Shown: positions 1-18,840 of the stretch, piece by piece | Numbering within the stretch: position 1 is the stretch's first letter | Layout: each line of letters starts with the position of its first letter | Notes under the pieces: generated by a model | The model's input: only the letters and a program-made list of their open reading frames with translations | Database searches by the model: none | Told to the model about the DNA's origin: nothing | Program-made: the position numbers and the translations under genes | Source: Dendrolimus kikuchii | Taxonomy: Eukaryota > Arthropoda > Insecta > Lepidoptera > Lasiocampidae | Assembly: GCA_019925095.2 (NCBI GenBank) | Contig: CM034392.1 | Coordinates: forward strand, 5,406,887 to 5,470,886 | Direction of reading: 5' to 3' | Length of the DNA stretch: 64,000 nt

Positions 1-1443
1 ATAAGGAGTTTGAAGATGCATTTTATGATTTGTCAAATAGATAATTATAAGGAATATTACATTTGAAAGTTAAGCTAACAAATATATTACTGGAAAAACA
101 TAAACTCTTAAAATCTTAATATTATTAAATAACATTTCAGACTTTACATAGTGTAAATAAATTAAAAATTACATAAATGAATATAGTTTATGATATTACA
201 AAAGTTTCACTAATGTGACTATCAATTTTTATTGATAAAAGTAAAATTACGAATTTTTTAATCTCTTACTTGAGACTTTATTAATCCTTGAATTTGTTAA
301 ATGTTTTATGAACCTAAGAAGTTTGAATTTTGGGGTAGAAGTTTAAAAGAGATTATTTTTATTGTAAACTGTAAGGACAATAACTTGTCTACAAGTACAA
401 TTGAAAAGTAACAGTTTTATGATAAGTCTGGTGCAATACCCTAATGAAGCCGCATACCAACAAGATAACGACTTATCAGAGTTTATAAGAATAAACAATA
501 TAAGGCTCTAAACTACACAGTTACTTAGTAGGACGCCTATGCAAATAAAAAACTATTTTAGTCAAACACGTCATTTTAGCTGCTAAGAGTCACCAAACAG
601 GTTACGATAACATAAGAAAATTACCTAAATCATCCATGATTCCTTATGATTCTTCAAATCGGCTTGATTCACAAAAACAATATCACTACACAGTTATTAA
701 CAATGCAGTACTTGCAAATTCAGAATTAATTCTTAGTTATATATGAGATAATAAACAAAAAAAAACAATACTGAAAATTATTGTTCAATTTACAACCCAA
801 ATAAGACAAACTATTTTTGACATAAAAGGTGAAAAGTTGGCAATTAATGCCAGTATGACACATAGAAAATGTCAACGTCTTCTTAATTTCCTAAAATTTC
901 CGGACGTATATTCAGACTGTATATTTATTATAAATTTTATAACATATTTCTTGAATTTAGAAACTTACTTTTATTTTAAGACTCTATGCAAGTTAAAATA
1001 AATTTATTTTTAGTATAATTACTTTTAAGTACAAACATTTTAACGTTAATACTAATAATATTAAAGACGAGCTATAAATTTATTAACGAAATAATACTGT
1101 CATGATTGACAATCACGTCGTTATGAATTGGTTACGTTCAGAATATGGTTCAGTTTAAACGAAATGTTGTCTTTAGAATCTCTAAACTTTTATACAACAA
1201 AGTAAAAGGTATATTTTTACATATTTGCTAATGAGCCACGTATAATAAAACAAAAATAATTTTATATGTTGTTTAAATTCTATATAAATTTCATTCTGAA
1301 GATAAATAAAATCATTTTAAATTAATATTACCAGGTTTTTGATCACCTTTATTTAATAAGTATCGATTCATTAGATCTGTTTTTAATACGCCCAATTTTT
1401 CTTTTAAACTCTAATTTAACCATCATATTATATTTCGTACAAA
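1..1443. other. AT-rich upstream region of lin-7, no gene seen
   Basis: No long open frame and no recognisable exon or repeat copy was seen here. The stretch is very AT-rich. It should include the promoter and 5' UTR of the lin-7 gene that starts at 1444, but no core promoter motif stands out clearly. Confidence 0.5.
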
Positions 1444-2040
1444 ATGAGTGGTTCCGGAGAACAATTGACTTTAGCCAGAGATATAAAAAGGGCTATAGAA
1501 TTACTCGAAAAACTACAACAAAGTGGTGAAGTACCAGCAACAAAGCTCGCAGCGTTACAGAAAGTTTTACAGAGTGACTTCTTGAACGCTGTTAGGGAAG
1601 TGTACGAACATGTTTATGAAACTGTAGACATACAGGGATCAGCTGATATACGTGCGTCGGCCACTGCCAAGGCTACGGTAGCAGCTTTTGCAGCAGCGGA
1701 AGGTCACGCTCACCCGCGAGTCGTTGAGTTACCCAAGACTGAAGAAGGGCTCGGTTTCAACGTTATGGGTGGTAAGGAGCAGAATTCACCCATTTACATA
1801 TCGAGAATCATCCCAGGAGGAGTAGCAGATCGTCACGGAGGTTTAAAGAGAGGTGATCAGCTTCTGTCAGTGAATGGAGTCTCAGTTGAGGGCGAAAACC
1901 ATGAGAAGGCCGTCGAATTGTTAAAACAGGCTGTTGGATCTGTGAAATTGGTTGTTAGATACACTCCAAAAGTCCTTGAAGAAATGGAAATGAGGTTTGA
2001 TAAACAAAGGACTGGTAGAAGGCGACAGAATTACAACTAA
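1444..2040 (+). CDS. lin-7: Lin-7 (Veli/MALS) L27-PDZ scaffold protein, single coding exon
   Basis: A complete 198-residue protein in one uninterrupted exon. Residues about 10-65 form an L27 heterodimerisation domain (the part that pairs with CASK/Lin-2-type partners in this family). Residues about 93-175 form a PDZ domain with the carboxylate-binding loop GLGF at 102-105, followed by the conserved [21 protein letters not shown] stretch around 126-145. The C-terminus is a basic tail. Length matches animal Lin-7 proteins (about 195-235 aa). In the family it is a cytoplasmic adaptor that places receptors and channels at epithelial junctions and synapses. The first ATG is used; it has AAA before it and no upstream in-frame extension with family similarity. 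The odd point is the complete absence of introns. Identification is very secure; retrocopy versus ancestral intron loss is open. Confidence 0.97.
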   Translation: MSGSGEQLTLARDIKRAIELLEKLQQSGEVPATKLAALQKVLQSDFLNAVREVYEHVYETVDIQGSADIRASATAKATVAAFAAAEGHAHPRVVELPKTEEGLGFNVMGGKEQNSPIYISRIIPGGVADRHGGLKRGDQLLSVNGVSVEGENHEKAVELLKQAVGSVKLVVRYTPKVLEEMEMRFDKQRTGRRRQNYN

Positions 2041-3240
2041 ATATTAGCTCTATTATTTATTTTCACTAGAGCTAACATAGTTAATTGTTGCTTTTGTCAC
2101 ATGTTTGTGAGAATTCCAAGATCAAATAATTAGGGAGACATTTTAGTAGAAATTGAAATTAATTGTCATTTTTATCTGATTGTATCTTGTTAATATTAAA
2201 GTAATGTATTATTATGAGGCTCAAAAGAACCATTCATTTTATTATAGGTAATGTACCACTTATTATTTCCCATATTGATGTAGAGCATTATTAAGGGCTT
2301 GGATATACATACAACATAAAATTAGATGCAATTGGCAGGTTACAGTGAAAGGATACAGTATTAAACAGTCAACTGGCCTTAAGAGTGTTACTAATATTAA
2401 GTTCAGAGAGAGGTCTCATGTGCTGCAAAAATATTTGGGTAATATAAATGACCACAAGGCAATGATCTTCATATATTGGCTATCACACTCACTGGGGATA
2501 TTACTGAAATTATAATCTAACATTATTAAGAAGCTAAAAAACTTCCTGTAGTTATTTGAGTAGACTTATAAAAGTTGAACACTGTCTAAGATTGCTTAGA
2601 TCACACTATGTCTGATGTTGGTTCCTATATCTTATTATTTATTTACTCGCCTTACTATTACTATAAATTTGACATTACTTGTACAGAGCTTAAGTCGATT
2701 TTGACATACTAGTAAGGTAAACGAACGGATGGCAAGGTATAGGAACTGGGCAGAGTTGCAGTCAGTTTACCAGTTCCCATGTAGACATACCAGTAGCATC
2801 CACATAGATAGCTATTTGACTGCACTCGAGATTGTGTCAATGAGAGATTAAGATACATCTAAGTTGATTTCATTCAATCTACCAATATAAGTTCTAGAAA
2901 ATTTGTATTCGTTCAGGTTTCTAAGTCCTATTAGTCCTCTAATCTTGGCTTCTATAAGATTAGTTAAATTTAGCTCAACCAGCCTCAAGAGTTGATTTAG
3001 AAAATCTGATTAGGCAAGAAATGTCTTTGTATAATTTGATATTATTGTTTCCATAACCAAATGTTGTATTTATTTAGCAGCTGGTAATTTATATTTAGAA
3101 TAATGTCTATAGTTTGGATATTTTCTTGTAGCTGTAATTGAATGCAATTTTACCATTTTATTGTATAAGGTTAAGTATTAAAATATTATTGGCATTGTTG
3201 ATTATTGACACTTATTCCAATAAAATTAATTTAAAATATA
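2041..3240 (+). other. Probable lin-7 3' UTR
   Basis: Non-coding AT-rich sequence after the lin-7 stop. A canonical AATAAA lies at about 3220 (within CCAATAAAATTAA), so a 3' UTR of about 1.2 kb is possible. A short foldback repeat copy (2619-2751) lies inside it, so the true transcript end could be earlier. Transcript extent is inferred. Confidence 0.35.
2619..2751 (-). repeat. Small foldback/MITE-like repeat, copy 1
   Basis: About 135 bp with imperfect inverted ends (TTCCTATATCTTA at one end, its complement-like TAAGATATAGGAA at the other). Its reverse complement aligns along its length with copies at 23721-23874 and 28497-28630, sharing interior words such as ACAAGTAAT and GACTTAAGCTC-like sequence. 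Confidence 0.6.
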
Positions 3241-4059
3241 TTATCTTCTTTATTTAAACATAATAATTCATATAGAATCAGTATTTTATATATAAAAAAT
3301 GTATTTTCTCAGACTAGTGGTGTTCCAATGGATCTTTTATTTTACTATTGCAAATCTGGCATAATGTTGTTATATTTCTTGACCATTTCAGTGGGTTGTT
3401 GCTGTCATCTGTGATGCAACATCATTAATTGTAAATGATGTTAAATATTATAGATAACGTATGTACATAATGTACAATACACTCATTAGCTGCATGAGTG
3501 TATTTAATTAATTTTCTGCATTATTTTTAACACTATAAATGACACCCATGTGGCTACAGTTAATAACTATAACATTACCCCAGGTAAAGCTGGAGCATCA
3601 TAGAGAATGTTAGCAATAATTTGCAGTAAAATGTAACTCCTAAATCAATCATAACCTTTATATATACAATAAAATCTGCAATCATGACTAGAGATTTTGC
3701 TTTGGATCATACTTCCGGCTTTCGGATATTTTATTATTTAAAACACTGTTTTACGTAAGTGACATTACACATTACACCCACCACCGTAGCAATAAGCAAG
3801 AAAATGGAGATATGGACAGCGCCAGTATCAAATGTTCTAATAATTTGCATTCACATACTCAAGCTGCCCATTTCCCTCTTGCTGCCGTGGTGGGCATAAT
3901 TAGGTAGGGCTTAGACCAAATCAGTCAAAATTGTCAAATTTCAAGTTTTGTTTGATTTGGATTTGAAATGTCAGGTTATAAGTAGTCAAAAATAAAACAC
4001 CAATATATGTACCTTCTTACAATTAAACTTTATTTTATATAATTATAAATATCAATATG
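3241..4059. other. Convergent intergenic region between lin-7 and PPIL2
   Basis: No coding exon seen. The two genes converge here. A weak inverted similarity lies around 3775-3896 (CCCACCACCG against its complement-like CGGTGGTGGGC form) and may mark an old transposon; it is too degraded to name. Confidence 0.35.
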
Positions 4060-7000
4060 CTACCATGAATCAAAACTACCAAATTCATATTTTCCATCTT
4101 TCTTAGCCTTCTTAGCAGGGACCTCCTCGGTTTTAACTGTTTTAGGCGGAGCTGTTTCTTGTAAATTCAGATACTTACCTACACCCTCCCTAAACACTTT
4201 CAGTGGCTGTTTTGATGCTTTTTTAGGTTTCACTCCTGGACCTTTCTCCTCAGCTTGCCGTTTTAATTCCTCAGCTCTTTCTTTTACCAGCTATGAACAG
4301 ACATATTAGGAGAAGTAAGCTAATTTTACCCTTATTTTTTTTACAACATAAAATATTCAAATTTGTAAAATAATTTGAATGTCAGCCTCATGCAAATTTA
4401 ATTGCATTTGACTGACGCCAAACGAGGGAGTTCTTATGGCAGTTCGAAAAGACACATTTAAATAAATAGTTAAAATTTCCCAACAACACATAATTCTTTG
4501 TTTAAAAAAAACCCCAATATATTATATATATTGGTTACTTTAACTAATTTTTTTATAAATCCTTTTACGATGATGTGAGTGAAACTGCTGCTATGGATCA
4601 TTACAACTAAAGCAGTTTTTCTGGCCTAGTATTCATATTATTTCCATTAGTGTTAATGGGGAAGGAAATCATAATTTCAATATACCATTATGCAACTATT
4701 GAAGACACTAAAGCTCTGACTACAAAGTTCAGAGTTTATATGCTATGGAGATTTTTGTTACAAGTAACAAAAATGATTATATTTTTGATTATACCTATTT
4801 CGAAAATTTTGAAAGTATGACTAAATTACCTAAAATTTGGAGTGTAATAAAATCAAAACTTAATTGATCTACTGTGTCAGGATTTAGAAATAGAAATCAA
4901 TTAGTGTGGTTTTCTATACATATGTGACAGCTTGTTTGCCATGATATGAATGTTTCCTTGCTAATTTTAGTAGTGTTAACCATACTTTTTCGATGGTGGA
5001 TGGCAAATTTTTAATATACCTCTTCCTCGGCCTCTGCAAAAGGATCAACAAAGACTTGTGCAACTTGTATTTCAATATCATATATCGGCCTGTCCTTATT
5101 GTCCACTTCAACTTGCTCCATATTTGTCAATGTGTCCATACCACCGACTAATTTGCCAAATATTGTATGCTTCCCATCCAGTTGTTTGCACGAACGAAAT
5201 GTAATGAAACTACAAAAGGAATATTATAATTAATTATTATATTAATAGGAATTAGATTTAGATCCGATTTTTATCATAAAAGTGATCTGTCAACTAATTA
5301 CACATAAATAAAATACAAAAGTGAAACATTCGTACTATTATTAATCATAAAACTTTCATTTTTAACCGACTTCTAAAAGGAGGAGGTTCTCAACTTGGCC
5401 GGTATGTTTTTTTTTATATATGTACACTGATTACTGAGGTTTATGATCCGATTTACGTGATTCTTTTTTAGTTCGATGCTGAATAGTTGTCGTTTGGTCT
5501 CCTAAAAATTGAACATGCTTTGGCCCAGTAATTTTCATTTTATGAACATTTTTTATGATTTTTTTCCATTCCGTTCCATATGTACACCGATTACGCTGAG
5601 ATTTATGATCCGATTTCCGTGTTTTTTATTTAGTTTGATGCGGAATAGTTTCCATTTGGTCCCCTAAAAATTTAACATAGTTTGGCCCAGTGTTTTCATT
5701 TTACGAACATTTTTTGTTCCCGTTTCTTGGGACCTATATTTTTTAAGACGCGCGGCTCCTTTCGTAGACCTACCCATAGGTAGACACTAAAAAGTAACAA
5801 TTAAAAAAAAACTTCTCTTAAAAAACCGACTTCAAAAACTAAAAAGTATAAAATAACTTATTTCTAAAGCTATTTCTAATTATAATATCTTATTTTTGAT
5901 ATATGTTATCTAAAACATCTTAAAGGCGGTGCAAAGTAAAACATAAAAATTACTATATTTTGAAAATTACTAAGCGCCGACTTTAAGATGTATACGATAA
6001 TATATATTAAAAATAAGATATTATAATTAAAAATAGCTTTAGAAATAAGTTATTTTATACTTTTTAGTTTTGGAAGTCGGTTTTTTTAAACAAAGTTTTT
6101 TATTAATTCTTTTGTTATATTTTATTCTTTAAATAACTTTTATCAGATAGTTGAAAAATCAGCCCTTATACTAATACACAAAACAATGGGTACCTTGGTT
6201 AAGATGGCTCTTTGTTTTTAGCTTAACATCATACTATTTCGCACTACTCTGCACTATCTCAAATTACCCCACAATATCTCAAACTATCCCACACTACTCA
6301 TACACTATCCCAAAGTCGTTAATTATAACGTGTCCTCTTCAATGGGGCATCACATCTCTCTGTCTACTCATAGACTATTCTATAGTAGCTCACACTGTCC
6401 TGCATTGACCCATACTATCCCACGCGAGGTTTACGCGCGGCGAAGATGCGGGGAAAGTTCTAGTACTTAATAATGTTGCTTACAACTGTGATCCATTTGT
6501 ATTAGGTCCAGAATTAGCCATAGACAAGACGCCGCGTCCAGTGTGGTGTAAGTTCGGCCTGATCTCATCCTCGAAGGGTTTCTTCCATATTGATTCACCA
6601 CCTAAACCTGTGCCCGTTGGGTCGCCACCTTGTATCTATGAAAAATAAAAAGTTTTTGTTTGATTATAAAAATGAAATTAGCTGTGACTGATGATCGAGA
6701 GCTAAAAGAAATAAATACTAAAGAAAGAGAGATAGACTGGAATCACTTTTTAAACATACAAATTTTCAGAAAAATTACACACCAAATCAGCCAAGTGTGT
6801 CCACAGTCCATGCATTTTTAAAGGTGATGAATATCCACTATTTTTATCATTTGACTATGGTACTTTAAAAACAACACTATAAAATTCGATAGATATTAAA
6901 ATGACATACATAAAAATATTGTATGTATTTTGACACAAGTTTGAGATTTATAAGTATTAATAGTCTCTGCAGTTCTGTTGAAAAATATTTAACAGATTTA

Positions 7001-10000
7001 TATAAGTTAACAGAAAGGTTCCTTGTCCTTTAAGTATCAGAATAAACACTAAAATAATTTATTTAGAACACATTTTATAGGCGTTTTGATTCTCTGGCAG
7101 CTGTGTAATTTCATAGATAAACTTTTATTTTTCTTAATAACACAGTACTAAAGTATTCTAGAATCTACAATCAGATTTGAATAAAAACTTAAACATAGAA
7201 TTGGTCTAACTGATTGTATTGCTAATGTACAGTGCTACTATTCTAGCAGGACTTACCATAAAGTTTCTTACAGATCTATGAAACTTTGTACCATTGTAAT
7301 ACCCATTATTACAATGCTTGATGAAATTATCACATGCTTTTGGAACCACATCACAGTACAGCTCCAAATTCAAAGGGCCCATGTTGGTCACGAATCGAAC
7401 ATAACCTTTCTTCTTAATCCTTTCATACTTGACGTCATCCTCACAAATGATGGCCGCTTCGTGAATGGTCTCCGGAACCATAGCTGTTGATGTGAAACTG
7501 GCAGCCACCATACCCGTTGAATAATGGGCTGCATTGAATTTATCTGCAACCTTAAATTACCTTTATTAAATCAGCAGATAAACACACTATATATTCCCAA
7601 GCTAAGTCACACTGGGAGCAATCCCAGACATCAAAACCAAAGTAGACAAAGTTAATACAGAGATTTCCTGTATTCTACTGAATTAAGTGGGGCATAAAAG
7701 AGACATCTAAACCACAGTGTACATATTCCACTGTTATACTTATTAAGGCTGATTGGTGAGTTTCACACATTGGTAGTTTGAATGTACGTTTCTTATGTTC
7801 TACCTTACATTAGCATCACTGTGAAGATTCTACTACATCAGAAAAACTAAAGTCCTCTCTCCCAAGATAGTTAATATATTTGTAATAACAGTCTTTAATA
7901 AATTAAATGTGCATTTTCAATTGTGATAAACACAAAAATCATTTTTTCATTATTAAAACCAAATTATTATAATTAATATATAAACTCTCATATAATTATC
8001 ATATTATATGTGTTGTGTATTTGGTATATCTAAAATTACCTAATACCTAAGTCTGTGATGAAAACTTACTAGAAATATATGTTAATCAGAACAAAAAGAT
8101 TTTTCACTTAAATAGAACCCAAATCTTTAGTTCTAAATTATAAACTTAACAACAATTAAGTTTTTGCAACCCAAACTTGAAAACTTAAGTTAACAGATAA
8201 ATGATGGTAATTCAAATACATTTAAAAAGAAACTCACCTGTTTTTTGACTTCTTTCTTTTCTGGAGCAACATAATCTTTCTCCAATTCTGCTAAGATATC
8301 TTTTGTTTCAGCTGATACTGTCTTTAACCTTGCATATGGATCTTTCTTCATGGCAATTTCCTCTGAAAGTTACAACAATTTATGGTATGTATGGGGTTGG
8401 TATAAACAGCACAAGCCTTTGCGCTGGTTGTGTTTCGTATTTTGACAACTTACTTTACTCAAAAAGAGAAAAAATTATACAATAACCTTGTGTGTCAAAC
8501 TACAAATTTTTAGGTGGCTTGAATTGTATAAGCCTCAATTAATATAATAGTGGATTTCTCAAAGACTGAAAGTAGTCTCATAACTATATTGCCAAAAAAA
8601 CAGATTGTATAACATGCAAAATTTCATAAATATCAGCTCGTACCCATAGCAGTATGCAAAATATTGAACAAAGGTAATTCTATATTTATTTAATGTATGA
8701 ATAAATACCTATTGTTCACAAATATGATCCAATAAGTCATTACTTAGTGCATCTATCTGTGAGCAATGTAACCATTGAACCTTTAGGAAATCGCTTCCCA
8801 ACCTGGCAGTGACCCTTGTGGGGGTCGCATTCATATTCTTTTTTGTTCATAATTAAAGGGCTTTGGCACTTAAGTGACCATGCTGCCCTGGTAAGCACAA
8901 TTACATAATATAATATAGTAATCACTGATTTCTTATATCTACAAGTTTATATATAGTTGCAGTCTGTTAAAAAAAATAAGACCTATATACAAATCAAACT
9001 ATTAATTAAAATATTATAATTTTTTAATAAAGGGGTTACAAGACTTTTTACTTAACCTTTTGGTATTTTCATGGGCCACAACATAAAAATAGTTGAGTAA
9101 CAATGTTGTCAGGCAAGATGTTTATAAACTTTTATATGGATAGCTTACCTTCAGTTTCCACTCTCAAGTTATTCTTGATATGATGGAATTGTGATATATT
9201 GAACTTGCTCAAGTTATTAGGGTCCTGTATGGTAACAATATCAGTCCTTAAAAATGGTATATCACTAATCAGGTCTTTCCAGTTCTTTCCCTTGATATTA
9301 AGTTGTTCCACTGCTTCATAAGAGTAAACATTGCCACTTGTTTTGATTGCAACAATATGGGAATTCTTTGTGAAAGCTTTAAAGAGCACAGGACAGTGGT
9401 AGTCATCTTGAGAGTTCTTGGTGAAATTTAATTTTGTCAGTGATTTAATATCTAATTTCTGAAAATACAATTAGTTATATAAAGGAATGTAGGAAAGAAA
9501 CATATTACGATAGATAAACATTGAGAAAGTGAGCAACTAAATAATTATATGTCTAGTAAGGTTGATATTTTAACAAAATCGTTATAGATATTGTATTATA
9601 TACTTTTTATAATTGTACTTTATAAGTAAGGAAATAGGCTGGCGGCTTACTGTCATTTCTGGATATCTATGTATCTCTAAAGGTAAAGCTTTAGTACATA
9701 GGTACAAGACACAAAATACAAATTATAACATTCTTTAATCACAAATTTCCTTTATAAAGGAATGTTAGATATTATTTATCTTAAAATTCAAATCTTACTT
9801 CATTTTTTAATGAAAACTTGATTGATATATGCATTAATTTAGTGTTTTATATTTAAGAATATTAATGGTATGTTTCCCAAAAATAAATAAATAAATACTT
9901 TTCCAGTAACAGGATTGACTTTAAACTTCTTCACAAACTCTATTATAGCTTGTAATTCGAATATATTTCCATCAGAGTCACAGTATGGGTCATCAAACGG

Positions 10001-10235
10001 TTGGAGGCACAAACAACAATGGTCAAAAGGGAGTCTCTTAAAACTGGTGTCTTCTTCAACAGCTGTCCCTGATCTCTTGCCTCCGTACAGAGTAGTCCAT
10101 TCTGTGTAGGTAAGGTACCTGGAAATACATAATATTGGCTGTTAGAAAATCTTTAGGATTCAGGATTTTATAAGATAAACTCTTATATAGAATAAAAATA
10201 TACATTTTATCTTTTTGATGCTGGCGTTTCCCCAT
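4060..10235 (-). CDS. PPIL2: PPIL2 / Cyp60-type U-box peptidyl-prolyl isomerase, eight exons
   Basis: Coding exons on the minus strand: 10235-10204, 10118-9899, 9458-9149, 8362-8238, 7550-7257, 6635-6484, 5209-5020 and 4290-4060 (stop at 4062-4060). All introns are GT-AG and phases agree (1554 nt, 517 aa; the human protein is 520 aa). It begins [11 protein letters not shown], the family hallmark. A U-box-type domain lies at about 35-110, then a linker, and a cyclophilin domain at about 280-440 with [19 protein letters not shown] and [12 protein letters not shown]; the C-terminus ends in FGSFDSW as in orthologues. The cyclophilin A active-site Trp121 position is Gln here, before LDGKH; human PPIL2 also lacks Trp at this site. 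In the family it is a nuclear, spliceosome-associated E3 ubiquitin ligase with a cyclophilin fold. Introns contain several repeats. Exon ends are read by eye but are phase-consistent. Confidence 0.96.
5344..6087. mobile_element. AACCGACTTC-family element with internal tandem duplication and large palindrome
   Basis: Lies in the PPIL2 intron between exons 6 and 7. It opens with AACCGACTTCTAAAAGGAGG and contains two tandem units of about 140 bp, period 160 (starting at 5421 and 5581; both begin TGTACAC and share GGTTTATGATCCGATTT-like and TTTGGCCCAGT sequence). It ends in a palindrome with 112-bp arms (5821-5932 and 5974-6085). A related copy lies at 63333-64000. It is a repeat seen in Lepidoptera; the class is not assigned. 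Confidence 0.6.
6230..6424. repeat. Degenerate tandem array, CACACTATCCCA-like unit
   Basis: In PPIL2 intron 6, roughly 10-13 bp units of the type CTATCCCACACTACTCA, CTATCTCAAATTACCCCA and CATACTATCCCA recur with heavy divergence, interrupted near 6317-6350. Confidence 0.55.
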
Positions 10236-17101
<6,866 letters not shown>

Positions 17102-18840
17102 TTCTGCTGCCCCACCACCATTACTGTCAAGGGACACCATAAACTCATACTCAACATGGTTACGTTCTAAATCCATCCTGTTCACGTAAATATGGCTATT
17201 TTATTCAATTCTGTTGTAGCCTTTTTATTAGTGTTTCATAGTAGACAGTATCAATTTTAACATGTAAATTATTATCTTGACATTTTAATTTATTCTACAC
17301 CAGGGCTTAGTTCTGATTGACTCTTTCAGTATGTCTTGTATGTTTGCATGATTATTCTATACATTATGAATGGTGTAAAGGCAATCTCGACTAACTGTTG
17401 GGCAAACAGTGCAGGGATGTGGTTTAAAGGGCAATTAAAAAACGACATAAAAAAAGTTACAACAGCCAACATATGTCTTGCAAAAAGAGTCCAAAAGCAA
17501 ACAATTCTTAGCAAGAAAACTACTTTATGCATACTATTCTGCTTCTAGTTCAGAATTTTTTTGTTTGAGATTATGGCTTTAACACTTTCAGCATGACAAA
17601 TGTTCATGTGAAATCAATATGACAATAAAGTATGAACTTTAAATCACTTTTCTATGCAGTTTACGCAATATTGAAGATTGCTTCTGGAAGATCGATATTG
17701 AATTTGGGCAATAGTAATGAAATTCCGCTGGTTGTAAATGACATTGTATTTAATAAACAAATTAATAACTATAAATGTGGATTGTGAATGTATATGCAAA
17801 GAAATTGTTTACTATGATAACTCCTGTTTCGGTTACCAATTATTCTCAACTCCAATGTACTGTATATAGACATTGACGGCCAATGGTTTTAGTATGTTGC
17901 ATAAAAACTGACTACTAATGTTCTACATAATGTAATGCTTAATTTATCTATTTGATTGTGACATCAGATGACAATGTACAGAAACAAAGAAAGACTTGCT
18001 GAAAACACAATAGTACCTATCTTGTTTGTGATTTCTAAAACTTGTTTATATTATAAGAATTATGGCATATTAGGTACTTGCACATAAATGTTGATGTGAC
18101 CGGTAACTTAATTCTTCTCTCAGATATAGACAAGTAAAACCTCTGGATGTTTAATAAAACTTCAAACTGACAGCTGTCAGTGTCAGTCAATGTTGCCGGT
18201 TTACTAGAATTGTTTCTGCATCTATTGTTGGCAGTTATATTATGTGTTGTCTTTACGCTATATTAGTAAACTGATATGTCATGTCTGATACTATGGGACT
18301 CGAAGCCATAATGTTGATGTCCAATGAATAGGCGCATGGGAAAGAGTCGTGTTTGTAAGGCTTATTAATGTTGTGTTGCCAATTAATGCAATTTGTGATG
18401 TTTGATCACAGCCCGTTACTAATTTTATAGGAACCAAACACCATCACATCTGGTAGTGCCTGAAAAGTCGGCATTGGTCTTGAATAGAAAAAATGGTTTT
18501 AAGTTGAAATGTCACTGTCGATTTTTATATGAGACTGTACATTTCTTTTAAAAAGATCTTTAATCATGTGTCAAAGTTGAAATTGTTTAATATGAAAATT
18601 GGCTTTTTCATTTAACATCAATTTATAAATTGACTTTGGATTTTCTGTTACGAACATGTAACTCTGTGTTAATATTACATTGATAAGTTACTAATAGAAA
18701 TGTAATCATAGTTTTTAACCAGTGAATTGAGTCAATTTTCCGCTAACTAGCGATGATCTCATGCACTCTGAACTGTTACTACATTTGCAATGCATAGTGT
18801 GGTTATACATTTTTGGGAATAAAATACATGTTGTATTGTA
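17102..18840 (+). other. Probable UBE2E 3' UTR
   Basis: No coding sequence. A canonical AATAAA at 18819-18824 followed by a T/G-rich stretch (TGTTGTATTG) is a good polyadenylation candidate, giving a 1.7-kb 3' UTR. A nearer candidate, AATAAA inside TTTAATAAACAAA, lies at about 17752. Which one is used cannot be told from sequence. Confidence 0.4.

Noticed and set aside
3775..3896. Inverted CCCACCACCG-like ends suggesting a small MITE
   Set aside because: Pairing is short and broken; no duplication and no second copy in the window.
4914..5111. Minus-strand open frame of 65 codons over PPIL2 exon 7
   Set aside because: It is in the wrong frame of exon 7; the family sequence ([18 protein letters not shown]) lies in another minus-strand frame.
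7278..7490. Plus-strand open frame opposite PPIL2 exon 5
   Set aside because: Antisense shadow of the cyclophilin exon; no family similarity.
8740..8925. 61-codon minus-strand open frame in PPIL2 intron 3
   Set aside because: Could be a transposon relic, but no motif could be named and no second copy was seen in the window.
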